From Vespa crabro (lineage: Eukaryota; Arthropoda; Insecta; Hymenoptera; Vespidae), in assembly GCF_910589235.1 (NCBI RefSeq), contig NC_060960.1:5199339-5263338 (forward strand): 64,000 nt of DNA, in the 5' to 3' direction. Made by a program: the position numbers and the translations under genes. Each line of letters begins with the position of its first letter. The stretch's first letter is position 1. The notes beneath the pieces are model-generated. The model was not told the origin of the DNA, searched no databases, and saw only the letters and a list, made by a program, of their open reading frames with translations. Shown piece by piece: positions 1 through 13,609 of this stretch.

Positions 1-524
1 ACATAAGACTGGTAGATACATGAAAAAGAAAATCTGTGGAGAGAATTCGTTGCTAAAAAATAAAAAGAAAAAAAAGAAAAGGAAAAAACATCAGAACGAC
101 AAAAATTTCTAATTCCGTCATATTTAATTGTGCATTCTTTTTACGTAAAATATATCTCAAACGGCGTTAGAAAAAAGTCATTCCGTACTACAAGTTTTTC
201 ATTATTGTTGCTTAGTATCCCATATGAAAGAGAATCTAAAATATATGTGTAGACACATCTCTATATATATAAAATATTACGTATAAAATGTATATGTATT
301 TGTTCCATATAAAACTGTTTCATCTACATGTATGTCGAATCTTGAAATATTGTCAGATATATTGTAACGTTCAATATGCCAAAGGGCACATTGAGGAGAA
401 AAATTGCAAAAATAAAATTTGTATAGCGAGCTAAACGATCCCTCGAAAGGAAAAGACACGCCTCGTAGAATCTATTTTATCAGTATGGTCGCACACGGGA
501 ATCGGTCCCTTCTAACGAGAATAG
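1..524. other. Left-edge non-coding stretch
   Basis: AT-rich sequence without a convincing open frame. It is probably intron or 5' flank of the RGK GTPase gene that follows, because a good acceptor (pyrimidine tract with tctaac, then ag) ends at 524. Confidence 0.4.
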
Positions 525-823
525 GAGAACATTGTTGATTTCCAAAGAGGGGAATGCGAAGCATCGTTTTATCTCCGGCATTTCAGGAAGCAGGAGGGTT
601 CCGGTACCGATACAAAGGCCAGAAAGTGGAGCAAAAGAGCTTTCCAAAGGCGAAGTAGCGAAATCGAGGTACGAATTCACCGTAGCTCCTTGTCCGGCAC
701 TCAAGGACATGGAACGTTGGATGGACCAAAATCGCCAACGCATCCTCGACGAAGAAGCTCTAGTATAGCTGTTGCCAGACCTACACCTGACCTACACAGG
801 TACTTTCGAAAATTACAAAGAGA

Positions 824-889
<66 letters not shown>

Positions 890-3800
890 GGAAGAGGCTT
901 TTAAACGAAACCATAATAGAAACTTTACTCTAGAACTATGCAAAATTTATGAGTTTAACCCAACAAATAAAAATTGCTAAATTAAAATGTTTTCATTGAA
1001 CTTGTTAGATTTTTCAATATTACTTTCATTATTTATAAATAACATTGAACTTGGCCTAAAAAACGTTATACATATAAACAAATAGATAGTTTAAGGTATT
1101 ACATTTTTCTACCGAATATTAAAACATATTAAATAAAAAATATGCAGATAAATAAACTACTCATTATATTTCTCTTTTTTATTTAATATATTTTTGTATG
1201 GTGTATATTTGACACGATAAAGTATCAAATTGTGTTAGAAAACGAAAAGAAAATCGATCCTGACCTGAAAAGAAGGGAAGTTCAGATTTTTACAGGCGGA
1301 AGCGGGTCCTTGGGGACACCTCTCGCCATCACCAAGGAGTCCAAACTTAACTCCCCCAGCTGTAAGTCCTGGAGTAGCCTCCATATCGTCCCATCTCAGC
1401 CCAGGGGCAAGTCCTGGTGGTCCGAGTCCTACTAGTCCTGCCGGCTCAGTTGGACAGGGAACGGGATCTCGTGCACCTGTGCCAAGGCAATATCGTGGTA
1501 GAACCAGTAGTATGCCAGCAGTACCACGACATAGGGTGAGTATTCTATCGCGTAAATCTATATATAAACAAATAAGTATGAGATTGTGCAAAACTTTAAC
1601 AATTTGTGATTGTTAATCGTTCTCAGACAGCTACAAAAGAGTAATATAATTAATTTTTTTAATTTTTTATTTGTACGATCGAAGAATCCAAAAAATATAT
1701 TTATTAAATATTTTCCCATTCGAAAATAGGTATCACTTTATGCTTCGTCGATAATGCTATTTACGAATGCCATCCTTTTAAGGTCCATTTATATACAACT
1801 GGTGCCATTTCGTGTCTAAGCCATGTACCAGATTCGAATTAGTTACTATAATTTTATATCTAATAGTTTATACATCAGTCGTGCCGTATCCCTCATCATC
1901 TATGATCCACACGTTCTCCGGTTATATTTGATAGGCATCAATATTTTCCTTATTTCCCGATTTTACAACGGCGGTGTACGGCTGCAGCACAGATTTGTAT
2001 AAATCTGTCTGAACGTGTCTTATCCGTGCATGACGATATAATATCTAACTTCAAACTAATCACCACATGCATGGACGATCTTTAATCGTATATAAAAGTT
2101 CGGACATGGAATGGACACCGCACGATTATATATTAACATATTAATTCTCCAACAATGTTCGTACATTGTTCGGAATGGCTACGACATGGTTATATATAAA
2201 TATATCTTTAAGCTCCCATATTTAAATTAAGACTCTTTGTAATACATATTGCGAATGGATCATCTGTCTCAGAAGCTAGGAAAAATTTCTTATTGATGAG
2301 ACTCACAAGTAACATTATCGACAAACTATAAAGTTCTACCTTTTTTCCCGACGTGATATTTAATATTTGCATAAGTAATTGATTTTTTTTTAATGCTTAT
2401 ATAACAGAGACGAATAATATTATTTATTACGAATAATTTTCTAATCTCTTAAGTCTCTTTATACTTCTAATATTATCGTCTTAAAAAAAAAAAAAAAGAA
2501 GAATATAGATATAAATCTGGTAATCCTGCATTTCAAACTACGAAAATATGAAATTACAATGACATGATTAATTTTCTGGTTTAATATTATCTCGCGTATG
2601 TCGAAAGAACCCTCATTTATCGATCGTATCTGCAATAGGTATCTGCGAAAGCAAATCGCTCTTCATTTTATCGTTCACCATTAATCGATGCAAAAACATC
2701 TATAGTAGCATCCATGGGCGTCACGCCGAATACATTTTTATATAAACAATGATATTTCATAATAAATAACGTTATTTGAAAATGTATTCAATTAGGTCTT
2801 ATTAATTTACATAAATATGTTGTTAAGTAATAAATATAATTTCATTCGTTTGTTTATTCGCTCATTCATTGAAAAAGATATTTGTCTTCGTTCTTAATAA
2901 GAACAGAATATCTATAAAAAATATTATTATAAATAACATCATTATTATTGTATTATTACAAGCAATACGTTCGTATTACGCGCCAAAAAAATGACGCGAA
3001 AATTCGAGACGAAAAAAAATAATGATGACTGACTGTGACCATGATAATAAAATCATATCTCAAAGTATTCAATAACGTTCTCATCCTCTCAAGCTTCGAT
3101 GTCGATCGCCAAGCCGACTTTGTGATTGCCTTTGGTAATATCCATGCAATCCAAACAAAATGACAACGAAACCGTCGTGCTCTCGTTCAACTTTTGCTGT
3201 AAGCTCGTACCGAATTGCATAGCACTGTTTATCTTGAATCGTAGGACCGAATTTTCATCTAATATGTATTTCGCTGCTATACCAATCATCCACTCATTCC
3301 AGTTCTCGCTATTCGACGATATTCCATTCATCGCGATGTCCCAATCGGAATTAACTTTGGAAGAAAAAAGAAAAATAAAATTCAAGAAGCAATAAATGAT
3401 ATTATTAATAAAATTAATTCATAGAACAGTGATTTCTATATTATATCATGTTATATAAAAAGCATATATATTTATATAGCTGAAAAATGATAAGATAATA
3501 AATATAGTAACAAATATGATATAGTTGAAATAAATATAATATAGATAAATAAATATAAGATCAGATAAGCCCTTTGATCACCAGGTATTCCATTTTGTAT
3601 GATCAAGAAAGAAAAACGAGTTCATTAAGTAAATAAACTTTTTCATAGTAATCTAAGTGCAACTTTGCTTAATTTTAAAGTGAAAATCATTGGTATTTTT
3701 AAAGGCCACGAAATGTGCGAGCGCATACTCACGATTGTTTAATTTGTTCTATAGCGAAATAGAAAAGTGCAAGGAAAAATTTCATTTATAACGTCTATCG

Positions 3801-4471
3801 CTTTAAACTTTCCTTTTATATATTGAAATATGAATTTTCTTTTATCCGACAATTCGATGAATTCGAAATATTATTTAATTATCGAAAAACGTAACGAGCA
3901 ATGTTAAATTAATTTTATTCGCGGATAATACTTTGTTTTATAAGTTCAAGAATTTTTTTTTACGTTATAAAGATCTAGAATCGTTTAACGTTGATTTAAT
4001 TAAAAAAAATAAATGTTTCACTTTTTTTTTTAAATACAGGATAGCGAACATTCTTCATAAATGAGAAATATGGAAGTATAGAATACTTAAAAAAATGATT
4101 AACCTTTATACAAGATAGAACAACCAAATTCGCGTGGTATCGAATTGCATCTTAAATGGAAGAAAATGTCCTGAAAGCCGAAGGCTACTCCGATGTCGTT
4201 CTTCGTCAACTCTTTCGTAGCTGTCTTGTAACCACATTGGTAACCTAGGAAGATCTCCTTGATCTTCATAACAATTCCACCATAAAGATTCAAGTTCGAG
4301 TCGAAGTTGTCGTTAACTGTGGAAAAAGAATTTTTAAAAAAATAACTTATATTATGAATAAGATAATCGTAAAATAAATGAATAAGATAATCGTAAAATA
4401 AATAAAGAAAATAATGAAATCGTAAAATAAATTTCGTTTGAAATTTTGGTTTGAATATTTTCGAAAGAATA

Positions 4472-4523
<52 letters not shown>

Positions 4524-5987
4524 AGACTAATCATTAAGTAAATACTAATAATATCGCACAAATTTGTTAATGATGAACATCGGAGATGTTGAATGATTTA
4601 ATCCACATATAACATGCCCTCGCTAATTTGTTAATCTTACTCGATCTCTAAAGTAGATCAGAACTGAGAACGGTTGCTTTCCTTCGAGGAGATAAACGAG
4701 CCTGAGCTTCGTGGTTTCTTGTTTGAAACGAAAAAAATCCTGTGGGTAGCCACTGTAGAAAATGACTGGTGTCGAGTGACTTAATGCCATTGGCCTAGAC
4801 TTCGTTATATTAATGGTAAAATGACATAGACACATATGCTTTTTTTATTCGAACGTTTTAAATAATTATATTCCTTTATAATTTATTTTGAACGAATATC
4901 TGAATATACATTTATTTATTTATATATTTATTCTTTCTATCGCGAAATAGAACAACCTAATTCACGAATTTTTCTTTATCGTAGAATCACAAAAATATAT
5001 AATTCAAAGGCACGCAATTTCTGCTCAATATAAAATAAAAATATGTATTTCAGAGACGAACTTTTATAATTAACTAATATATTATAATTAATATTTTAAG
5101 TTCTTTGAAACTCGGTAAGTTTGTTTTATTGTTCATTTGTAAAGCGCACATGTTTATCCCTAAACAAATATATAAAGTAATTATTTTATGCAGCTCTTCT
5201 TTTTCCCTCTTTTCACGGTAATCAAAGAAAAAGGATAAAAATATGATTAAAGAAAGCGACTTTATATTTTAATTATCTCGCAGGTTTTAATTAAATAAAT
5301 GTTACCTCATACTATTAGAATTTAGCAACTTCTTTGTGAAAAGGAGTTGTATAAAAATGTTGTAAAGAAATATAACTTAATTATAATAAAAAATCGGTAC
5401 AAAACAAAATCAAAACAAAAACACAATCAATCTAGATTTACATTTTATGATACAATGGATTCATTCATTAATGAATTATCTTATGCATTTAGTATTTACA
5501 ACATTTTATATGTTTGTATAATCTCATTATACATTGTTTTGTTTCGTTGACATAAATTTAATGATAATAAGAGAGTAAAAAAAAATAATACCAACCTAAT
5601 GAGCAAACTCCAGTGACCCTCTCGTTGCTGTATTTTGCATCGAGTTTCATGCCCTTAAACGAAGTTTGTGGATTGTAAAAGAATTCGGATAACATGCTCA
5701 TATTCTCGATAATTTTCCCAGTCAGTTCGCAACCTATGGAAGCCGTTCCGTCGGTCGTCCATCTTTGTATGAAGTTACCGTAGTCTTCAGTCTTATATTT
5801 AGTTTCTAAGAGACCATCCAACTATTCGTATGAAAGAATGTCAACATAAACATAGTTTTCTACTTAATTTCTATTATTTTTATATCGAATTCATGACCGA
5901 TATTATTCTTATGCTTTATGATACAACCTATATTTCAAAGTTAAATATCAATGATTGAAACCAGTTGCAAAAGAATAAAAATACTAC

Positions 5988-6036
<49 letters not shown>

Positions 6037-7544
6037 ATAAAATATATATATAATACAATATAATAATATATAAGTACTATATAATTAAATAACTATATAT
6101 ATAAGGTAAAAATAAATGTGTTATTCTAGGATAGAGATGATATTTAACCAATATTCATTTCACGAAGTTTATAGTAATAGTATCAACAAAGGTAGCTTAT
6201 TAGAAAATAATATACCCAGAGAAATAGAAAGAAGAGAAGAAAACTTTCATAAAGAGTAAATAAAGAAAAGGTGAAAGAAAATTGTTCCTATATTAATTAT
6301 ACCTTCAAAACATCGACGTTTAGGGTCAAGTCGCTGGTCATTTCAAATACACCAGTTTTCTTCGATTTAACGTTCAATTTAAAGATACCTTTGCCATAGT
6401 AATAGCCTGTTTTGAAGACATCTCGTGCGTTTTTACCAAGCTCCGAGAAAGTAGGAACTTCCATGTCAATGATGATCAAGGGATGACGAAAAAGAAAAAA
6501 TGTTGGCAAGAGAAAAAACAAAAAGATAAGAAGGAAAGAAGGATTATTCTTGAGAAAGGCTAGAGCAAAACTTATCGCTCGAATGTTAATCGTCGAAAAC
6601 GATTACGTCGTTTGTCTCGTCGTTGTGATCGTGATGTTGAATTGATTAAAATCAGATCGAACAAAAAATAGAAGGACCCTTGCATTCATAAAAAGTAACA
6701 TCGCCGGCTCTGTTTGCCAACCCTTCTAAAGGACTCTCAAAAATTTCTTTCGATTTTCTCGTAGATAAAGTTGATCGATAATTTTACGCTATCTTAGGGC
6801 CATTGACAGATCACCGAAGACCAATGATATTCGCTTCACGAATTTTCTTATAGAAAGAAACGAGTCACGATCGAGAAGACATCGATTCAATTATCGATCT
6901 TTTCTTCTCTTTTAATTTTCAAACGAAATCGAACGATGATCGATTCCTAAACTCGAAGGTTCTTTTTTATTTTTACGATAATTATTCGAAACAATTGACT
7001 TTAACTTTTACACGTTCATTTATTTAAACTTGATCATATTATGTGCATCTCTTATGAATTATAATATTTTCCATATTTTCGAGTTAAAGATCATTGACAT
7101 GAAGTATGCAAAAAAGAAATTTATCTGGCGGCTTAATCATTTCCTAAGAATAAATGTACATATCGTAGTCAAAAAACTTCGATTATTTTGTCCATATGAA
7201 AGAAAATAAATTAAATGGATATTAATCGAATGCTAAAAAGATAATGATCATTTTATCATTCGACAGTACCCGTATTTGTGAACAATAATATTATAATGAG
7301 ATTTAATTATTTGCAATCATTAATTTTTATTGTATTTCTCTCTTCTTTTTCCTTACCCTTATCCTCTCTCTCTTAAAGAATTATCAACATTATACACATA
7401 AATAATGAAATATTAATTGATTTAATCTAACATCTAATTCGCTTTTATTGAATTTTTATGCACTTTTTAAATTCACGTACAAATGTCATTGTGATATTTA
7501 AAAAAAATCTGCTGACTGATCGTTGAAAGAAAGAAAGAAAGAGG

Positions 7545-7592
<48 letters not shown>

Positions 7593-10239
7593 AAGAAAGA
7601 AATCTAATTCGATTAGTGCATAGTATTAGTCACATCGAGGATTCACTATGACCTTAATATACGCTTGAAAGTTTGCCACTAGTATTGTTTCAAATTCCGG
7701 GACATTGTCTCACACAATTCAAATTATGCCCTAAAAGACAAACAGAACACTCGTGCAATTCTCTTAAACTCTCAAATCCATTACCGTCTATTCTCACTTT
7801 TGCAGCCAATGTTGGCAGAAACGAAACGAGGTGGTGCTTGTGGCGGTGGTGAAGACGGCGAAACCGAAGATGTTGTCGAATATTACAGATTACGATCGTT
7901 CTCCATTACAGCGAATGGCGTTTTTAATCTCGGCGATTCATTGAAGAGTCGTCGCAGCAAGAGCATCAATAGTGTCACCTCTTGTAGCACCAGTTGCAGC
8001 AGTACGAGAGAGGTTCGATTACTTAGGTAAGAGAGAAACGAAAAGTAAAAATAGATAACATATTTTACTTCGGATATATTTTTCTATACTTCAATGTGCG
8101 TTGGAAGAGAGAAAGGATAAAAAGAAGCAAAGGGAAAAAGAGAAACATTTATATTTGTCTTTTTATTTACTGGGTGAAAGACCAAAGAGACATTAAAAGG
8201 CTTCCATCTTTCTTAATAAAATAACGAATAATAAGTATAAAACTGTAAAACGTTGGATGAAACAAAATAAGTTTCCGCTAATAAAATGTTATATTTTCTT
8301 TCTTCCTCTTCGTTTTTTTTTCTTGCTACACGAAAACCTACATATTTGTTTTTCTGCCTCAGCTCGGCTTCGCAACTCTCTGGAATAGAAACGGAGGAAG
8401 AGACGAGTAATGAGCGAGTGGCTACTTACAAGGTTGGCATGTTAGGTGCATCCGGGGTTGGTAAAACCGCTTTAACGGCGCAATTCACGACCAGCGATTA
8501 CATTTGCGCTTACGATGCTTCCTTAGGTAAATAATTCCACAGAAATGTTTTATCGTTGTAAATAATTCCATCGGTTTTTGCTTTTTCAAAAGTAAACAAT
8601 TTTAAATTATTTAATATAAAAGTATGCAATATATGAATATAAATATAAAATATAAAATACAAATAAAATTTAAATAAGTTCTCTTTCAGATGAAGAGTAC
8701 GGTCAGAAAAGTGTTTCCGTTATGCTCGACGGTCAAGAAACTGAATTGGAAATCATTGATCATCCGACCTCGGAAATGTCGGTAAGCAAACATCGTTAGT
8801 AATTAAAAATAAGATCTAATATGAAAATTCGTTAGATTGTTCTCATGATTGAAGTTCGGCATTTTATTGATTCGAGGTCGAGTCTTTTTGTTCAACTTAC
8901 AATCCAGATGTCTACGTGGTCGTCTACTCTGTAGTAGATCAAAGGAGTTTGAAAGTGGCAGAGGAAACTTTACTTTATCTATGGAATAGTGACTATATGG
9001 TAAATCACGGTGTCATCCTAGTCGGGAACAAGGTCGATCTTGAAAGGAAACGGGAGGTTCACTCTGTGGGTAAGTAAATCCGTAGGAACTTTAAACTTTC
9101 CAATTACATTTATGCCAGGCAACTTTGTCGTAGAGAGAAAGAGATAACGTCACCTCGTATCATTTGACGAGGATCCTGCTTTTATTGTCAGTGCTAAATC
9201 GAAAATCGAAATTACATGCAAAATTTTGCAATTTACATATTTCATATACAGGATAGAATACAATAACGGCGTATCTTCATTAACTTCGAAACTATTATCG
9301 TCCAAATAGCTAATCCTTCAAAATGTATTCGCGCGTGCGTAATTTGATTTTATATAGTTATTTTGTTTTTATAAAATATATATTATTATATAATATATTT
9401 ATTTATTTGTTTAATATATTATTACGTTAATTTATTAATAAATATATTTTACTAGAATTGACCGTATGCTCACTCTTCCCTCGTAATTTTCTTCTGCTTA
9501 TTTTTTCTTTGTTTATTGGAACAATTGAACATCGATTCGCCATATCAATGCTGCATTTATCGATGAAACAATCGAATTGTTTGATGTCAATACTATATAT
9601 GCGCCACTGGCAATCGATTCTACTTTTTCACCGATTCTAGTGTCGCGTAAACATATAAATATAAAAAGTATTCGCCATTGTAGAAAATGATAAAATAAGA
9701 AATTCATGTGAACGAGCTCTTATCGTCATTTTTCCGAGTAGAAATTGCGAGTTTTAAGATGTTTTCTCAAGAAAAAACGTAACAGTTTTTCACAATAAAA
9801 TTCTAACACGAACCGCAACTGTTACTCAAGAGGAAATCCTTAAAGTTATAAACTTATTTTTATCGTACGCTTCTTTGACAATTCTACGTAAAAGTGATTG
9901 CGCGGTATTAAGCCTACAAAACTTGATTAAAACTTATAATAGATATTTTCATCTTAAGAAGAAACAGTAATCTCACATGAAATATTATTATATTCTCAGT
10001 TAAAAAAAGAAAAGCAAAAAACTCACATTTAAATTATCAGAATTATGTTCTCTCCGGAAATGTGAAATTTAATGAGAACAGTTTTGAAATTAATGAAGGT
10101 GCTGATCTTACATTTTCATATTTTCATTTATAAATAATCTATTTTATTAACAAATTTTAAGCATGCATATCTATACACGGTCATACTTGTATTCACTTAT
10201 TTATAAACTTTATAAACATGCATATGCACACATACATAA

Positions 10240-10294
<55 letters not shown>

Positions 10295-10301
10295 ATGTAT
10301 G

Positions 10302-10364
<63 letters not shown>

Positions 10365-10796
10365 GTATATATATATGTATGTATATATATATATAAATAT
10401 ATATATATATGTATGTATATATATATATATACATACATATATATATATATATATACATACATGAACTATATGTGTGTATATGTATATAATATATTGAATA
10501 TAATTTATTATAACAAACCTGAAATAAAAATCTAGTAAAGTTTCTTGATCACGTTAACAGTCGGCCGACGCTTAGCGAATAGATGGAACTGCAAATTCAT
10601 CGAAACATCATCGGGATTGGATCACCATGTCGATGAACTCTTAGTTGGTATCTTGGCGCAAATCAAATTAAATCCTCAACGTGATCGAAATCAAGCTACG
10701 AGACAAAAAAAAAGTAAACATCGTAGGAGAATCTTAAAAAATTTGCTCGGTTTCAAGCGGAAAACTAAAAGCTGCGAGAATCTCTTCGTCCTTTAA
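525..10796 (+). CDS. RGK-family (Rad/Gem/Kir) small GTPase, 5' end uncertain
   Basis: RGK proteins are Ras-like GTPases that inhibit voltage-gated calcium channels and act on the cytoskeleton. Core exons are 7806-8026, 8363-8526, 8690-8781, 8877-9069 and 10561-10796, and all phases agree. The G-domain shows the P-loop [15 protein letters not shown] as the G4 motif, and IDHPTS where Ras has DxxG. That substitution is typical of RGK proteins. The protein ends KSCENLFVL, matching the conserved RGK tail. Upstream, exon 1296-1535 (Ser/Pro-rich, phase 0) joins 7806 in frame. A further open exon, about 525-799, encodes a basic Ser-rich segment ending TPDLHR. It leaves phase 2 and fits an alternative acceptor at 1336, giving exon 1337-1535. 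The start codon is not identified and may lie left of the window. The 1536-7805 intron holds the VDAC gene on the other strand. The G-domain call is firm; the N-terminal exons are inference. Confidence 0.85.
826..884. repeat. (GA)n microsatellite
   Basis: About 29 GA units immediately after the putative donor at 800, within the intron of the RGK gene. Confidence 0.95.
3089..6464 (-). CDS. VDAC: Divergent mitochondrial porin (voltage-dependent anion channel)
   Basis: Beta-barrel channel of the mitochondrial outer membrane, passing ATP, ADP and small anions. CDS exons on the minus strand are 6303-6464, 5596-5821, 4104-4316 and 3089-3354 (867 nt, 288 aa; animal VDACs are about 282). Phases 0, 1, 1 agree. 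The N-terminus [17 protein letters not shown] matches the VDAC N-terminal helix. The middle segment containing FLGYQCGY aligns with the LAGYQ region, and [20 protein letters not shown] and the final [13 protein letters not shown] align with the VDAC C-terminus. Divergence is high: the usual KWNTDN segment reads RWTTDG and the region after it is not recognisable. This suggests a lineage-specific, perhaps tissue-restricted, paralogue rather than the main housekeeping porin. It lies entirely inside an intron of the RGK gene on the opposite strand. The start was chosen as the first ATG giving the canonical N-terminal helix. Confidence 0.9.
4355..4430. repeat. Short tandem duplication, 24-bp unit
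   Basis: The unit gaataagataatcgtaaaa followed by taaat occurs twice, with a partial third copy (aatcgtaaaataaat), inside a VDAC intron. Confidence 0.8.
4475..4518. repeat. (CT)n microsatellite
   Basis: A run of CT dinucleotides with occasional extra T, located in a VDAC intron. Confidence 0.95.
5990..6030. repeat. (TA)n microsatellite
   Basis: About 20 TA units, followed by further imperfect TA-rich sequence to about 6100, in a VDAC intron. Confidence 0.95.
7526..7601. repeat. GA-rich compound microsatellite
   Basis: GAAA and GA units mixed, lying upstream of the RGK exon at 7806 in its large intron. Confidence 0.9.
10243..10466. repeat. Long compound TA/TATG microsatellite
   Basis: About 220 bp of TA, TATG and GTAT units, just upstream of the last RGK exon (10561). 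All apparent Tyr/Ile open frames here are products of this repeat. Confidence 0.95.
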
Positions 10797-11216
10797 GAAT
10801 CTCTTTACTTTATTCTTAAATGCCCAAAGACAGTAAGTCGATGTATAAATTGCATGAGAAGATATAATATATATTCAATAAGTAGTATCTTCATTTTCAT
10901 CGATCTTCGTGAATATCATAAAAATTATTAACATTATCAACTAATGTTTCTAGAAATTCAAAATATTAAACACAAATATTTATAATTGTTTGACACCAAT
11001 TATAACAATTGATACTATTATAACAATATTCTCATGGATCGATTAAAATAAGATGTCTTGTGTAAAAAGTGATCTGTACAATTATTGACCACTGCATACT
11101 GCATACACATTCGATATGACCAATCAGTCTGGCCGATTTCCAAGTGGTAACTAATAAAAGTACTGCTTCCTTTATACTTCATCGAAAAGAGGAAATATAT
11201 ATATAATTATTTATTA

Positions 11217-11261
<45 letters not shown>

Positions 11262-12377
11262 GTATATATATATTTATATATATATAGTCGTGCGAATTGA
11301 TGAATTGCTACGTAACATTATGTGTAATTTCTCAAACACATTCTGTATTTATTTTTAATATGACTACCAATAAGAATACGACAATGTTGAATAATGAAGC
11401 AACGAAGAAAAATGATAGTTCATTACGCAATAAATCATCGAACTTATTCCCGATAATAGATTTCTTTCGTTGTGTCGATATTTCGACGATATTGTAAAAC
11501 ATAATAAACTAAAGAAACAGGAATGACCGTAAATCTTACCATATATATGTGCATGGTATGTTACCGAAAAAAAAGTCGAAAAGTTACTTTCAATATTAAA
11601 AAATCTTCCAGAGAAGTACGTGATATCTGAAGAAGCGGTCCAAAAATAATATACAACAAATAAAAACACGTTAAATATGTATAACGATAGATCGTACAAA
11701 GATGTGAATTGTGCCAAAGGCGTACCAAAAATAAAGAGAAAAAAGAAAAAAAAAAGAAAAGAAACGTTTCTTATCCGTTTCTTTCTATTGCCGAGCCTAT
11801 TTTTTCTATTTTGTTTAAACAAACAAAACTTCGTTAACGAACCAATTTTCTGATTTTGATTAAAAAAAATAAAAAATAAAAAAAATAAAAAACAAAGAAA
11901 GGTTTCGAAATCATCATTATTTTGAAATATCCACTGAATGTACACATTTGTATATGTATGACAACACGCGCACGCGTAAAAGAATGGCTCGATAACTTGC
12001 TTTTCTCACATTCCATCCACACGAACCCATGATCTCGTTATAAGATTCTATTTTCAAATCGTCCGAACACTGAGAACTTACCTTCTAAAGTTCTTCGTTA
12101 TTCATAAATAATACAGTTTGTATGATCGGATACTAATCGATTACACTCCACGAAATAATATTAATGCGTACTTCTCATTAATATAAGATAATTTTGCATA
12201 ATATATTTTGCATAATATATATTTAATATTATAATCAATATTGTCGTTATTTTTATTATTATTGTTGTTGTTATTCTTATTATTCTTTTCTTAATTTTTT
12301 CTTTTCTAGTTTTATTATTATTATTAATATTCCAAGTAATCGAAGAAACTTAATTTATATATACATGTGTTATATTG

Positions 12378-12430
<53 letters not shown>

Positions 12431-13333
12431 AAAATGGATCTCGTTAACGTTTCGCTTATACTTTGTTAATTATTTATAAATAAATAAATATTAATTTTCA
12501 ATCAGAGAACGAAGGTATGTTTTATTTTAAAGATATATATTCTCACGATTAATTTGATTAAATACATACAACGTTGTATTTAAGAAATGTAAAACATCAA
12601 TCATTTCTCTTATCAACTTGTGTTATTGTAAGAAATCTAATATAGCATTTCTCTAGATTTATCACATTAAGGATTATTTATTAAATAAAGGATTATACGT
12701 AGCAGTTAGGAAAGATAAGCACGAGAATAAAATCAGACAAAAATGATTATGTTCTTTTGATAAGTATTACGTCGAAACATTCTTATTACGGACGTCGCAA
12801 CATCATCATTTTTCAAGTAGCTTTTGTCCTCACAACCACTTGACCTCCCGTTAACTGCTCTCACCTACGCTATGATTTGTCATAATGTTGGTCGTCGTTA
12901 TTCGGACATCTTCGGTTGCGGTCGATCTAAAATTACAGGGAGACTTTTATTAGGTTCGCTTCATTTCCGGCTGGGTTCATTCTCGTTCGACCCAACTAAC
13001 ATTCACCCACACTTATTCTTTCTCTTCCTCTCCATCTTTTCTTTCCTTTTCTTTTTCAATGAAGTAGTCGTCCTGATCAATGATCTGTTTTATCTCGTTA
13101 TATAACAAGCACAAAATAAAAAGAAACAGTTCTGTAAACCTCATCAATACAATCTAAATGTCTCTTCACGATTCACCCGCAATTTCTCTTTCTCTCCCTC
13201 TCTCTCTTTTTATGGACGAATCATATATTTCTTAACCGAAATACAAGAATATAATCTTCCAGTTTCATTATAGTTTTCTTTCAAATAGCTATTTACTGTG
13301 AATGCACATGTAAAAAATATATGATGTACGTAC

Positions 13334-13373
<40 letters not shown>

Positions 13374-13609
13374 TCATTTATTTAAATAAAACGATTATTA
13401 GACTTGATCTAAAAGTAATACTTGAAACCTTCTTTTATGCTCCGTGCAAATTTCAAAATGTTTCGCTCCAATATTTCTAGTGTACAATTATCGATATTTT
13501 TTTAAGAAACGCCTCTATGGAAAGATAAAGAAGCCCATATCACTTTACTCTTTTTATTTTTTCTCTCTATCTGTTTCTCTTTTCGTCTGTTCAATCGTAT
13601 TTTGAAAAA
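10797..13609. other. Non-coding spacer after the RGK gene
   Basis: AT-rich sequence starting with the presumed RGK 3' UTR. It holds three (TA)n arrays (about 11220-11283, 12381-12427 and 13338-13370) and simple T- or A-rich runs. The longest open frame, minus strand 11364-11945, is Phe/Tyr-rich low-complexity sequence without recognisable domains. No gene is supported. Confidence 0.6.

Noticed and set aside
1235..1591. 118-codon minus-strand ORF rich in Gly/Pro
   Set aside because: Antisense shadow of the Ser/Pro-rich RGK exon 1296-1535, which has correct splice sites on the + strand.
4623..4835. Minus-strand ORF that at first seemed a VDAC exon; forced alignment gave a YSGYP/LAGYQ match
   Set aside because: Its phase does not fit either neighbouring exon. 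Splicing 5596-5821 directly to 4104-4316 gives the correct phase and a complete VDAC, so the resemblance was chance.
10163..10535. Several Tyr/Ile-rich ORFs on both strands
   Set aside because: They are translations of the TA/TATG microsatellite.
11364..11945. 193-codon minus-strand ORF
   Set aside because: Phe/Tyr/Ser-rich low-complexity translation of T-rich DNA, with no domain, no splice support and no neighbouring exons.
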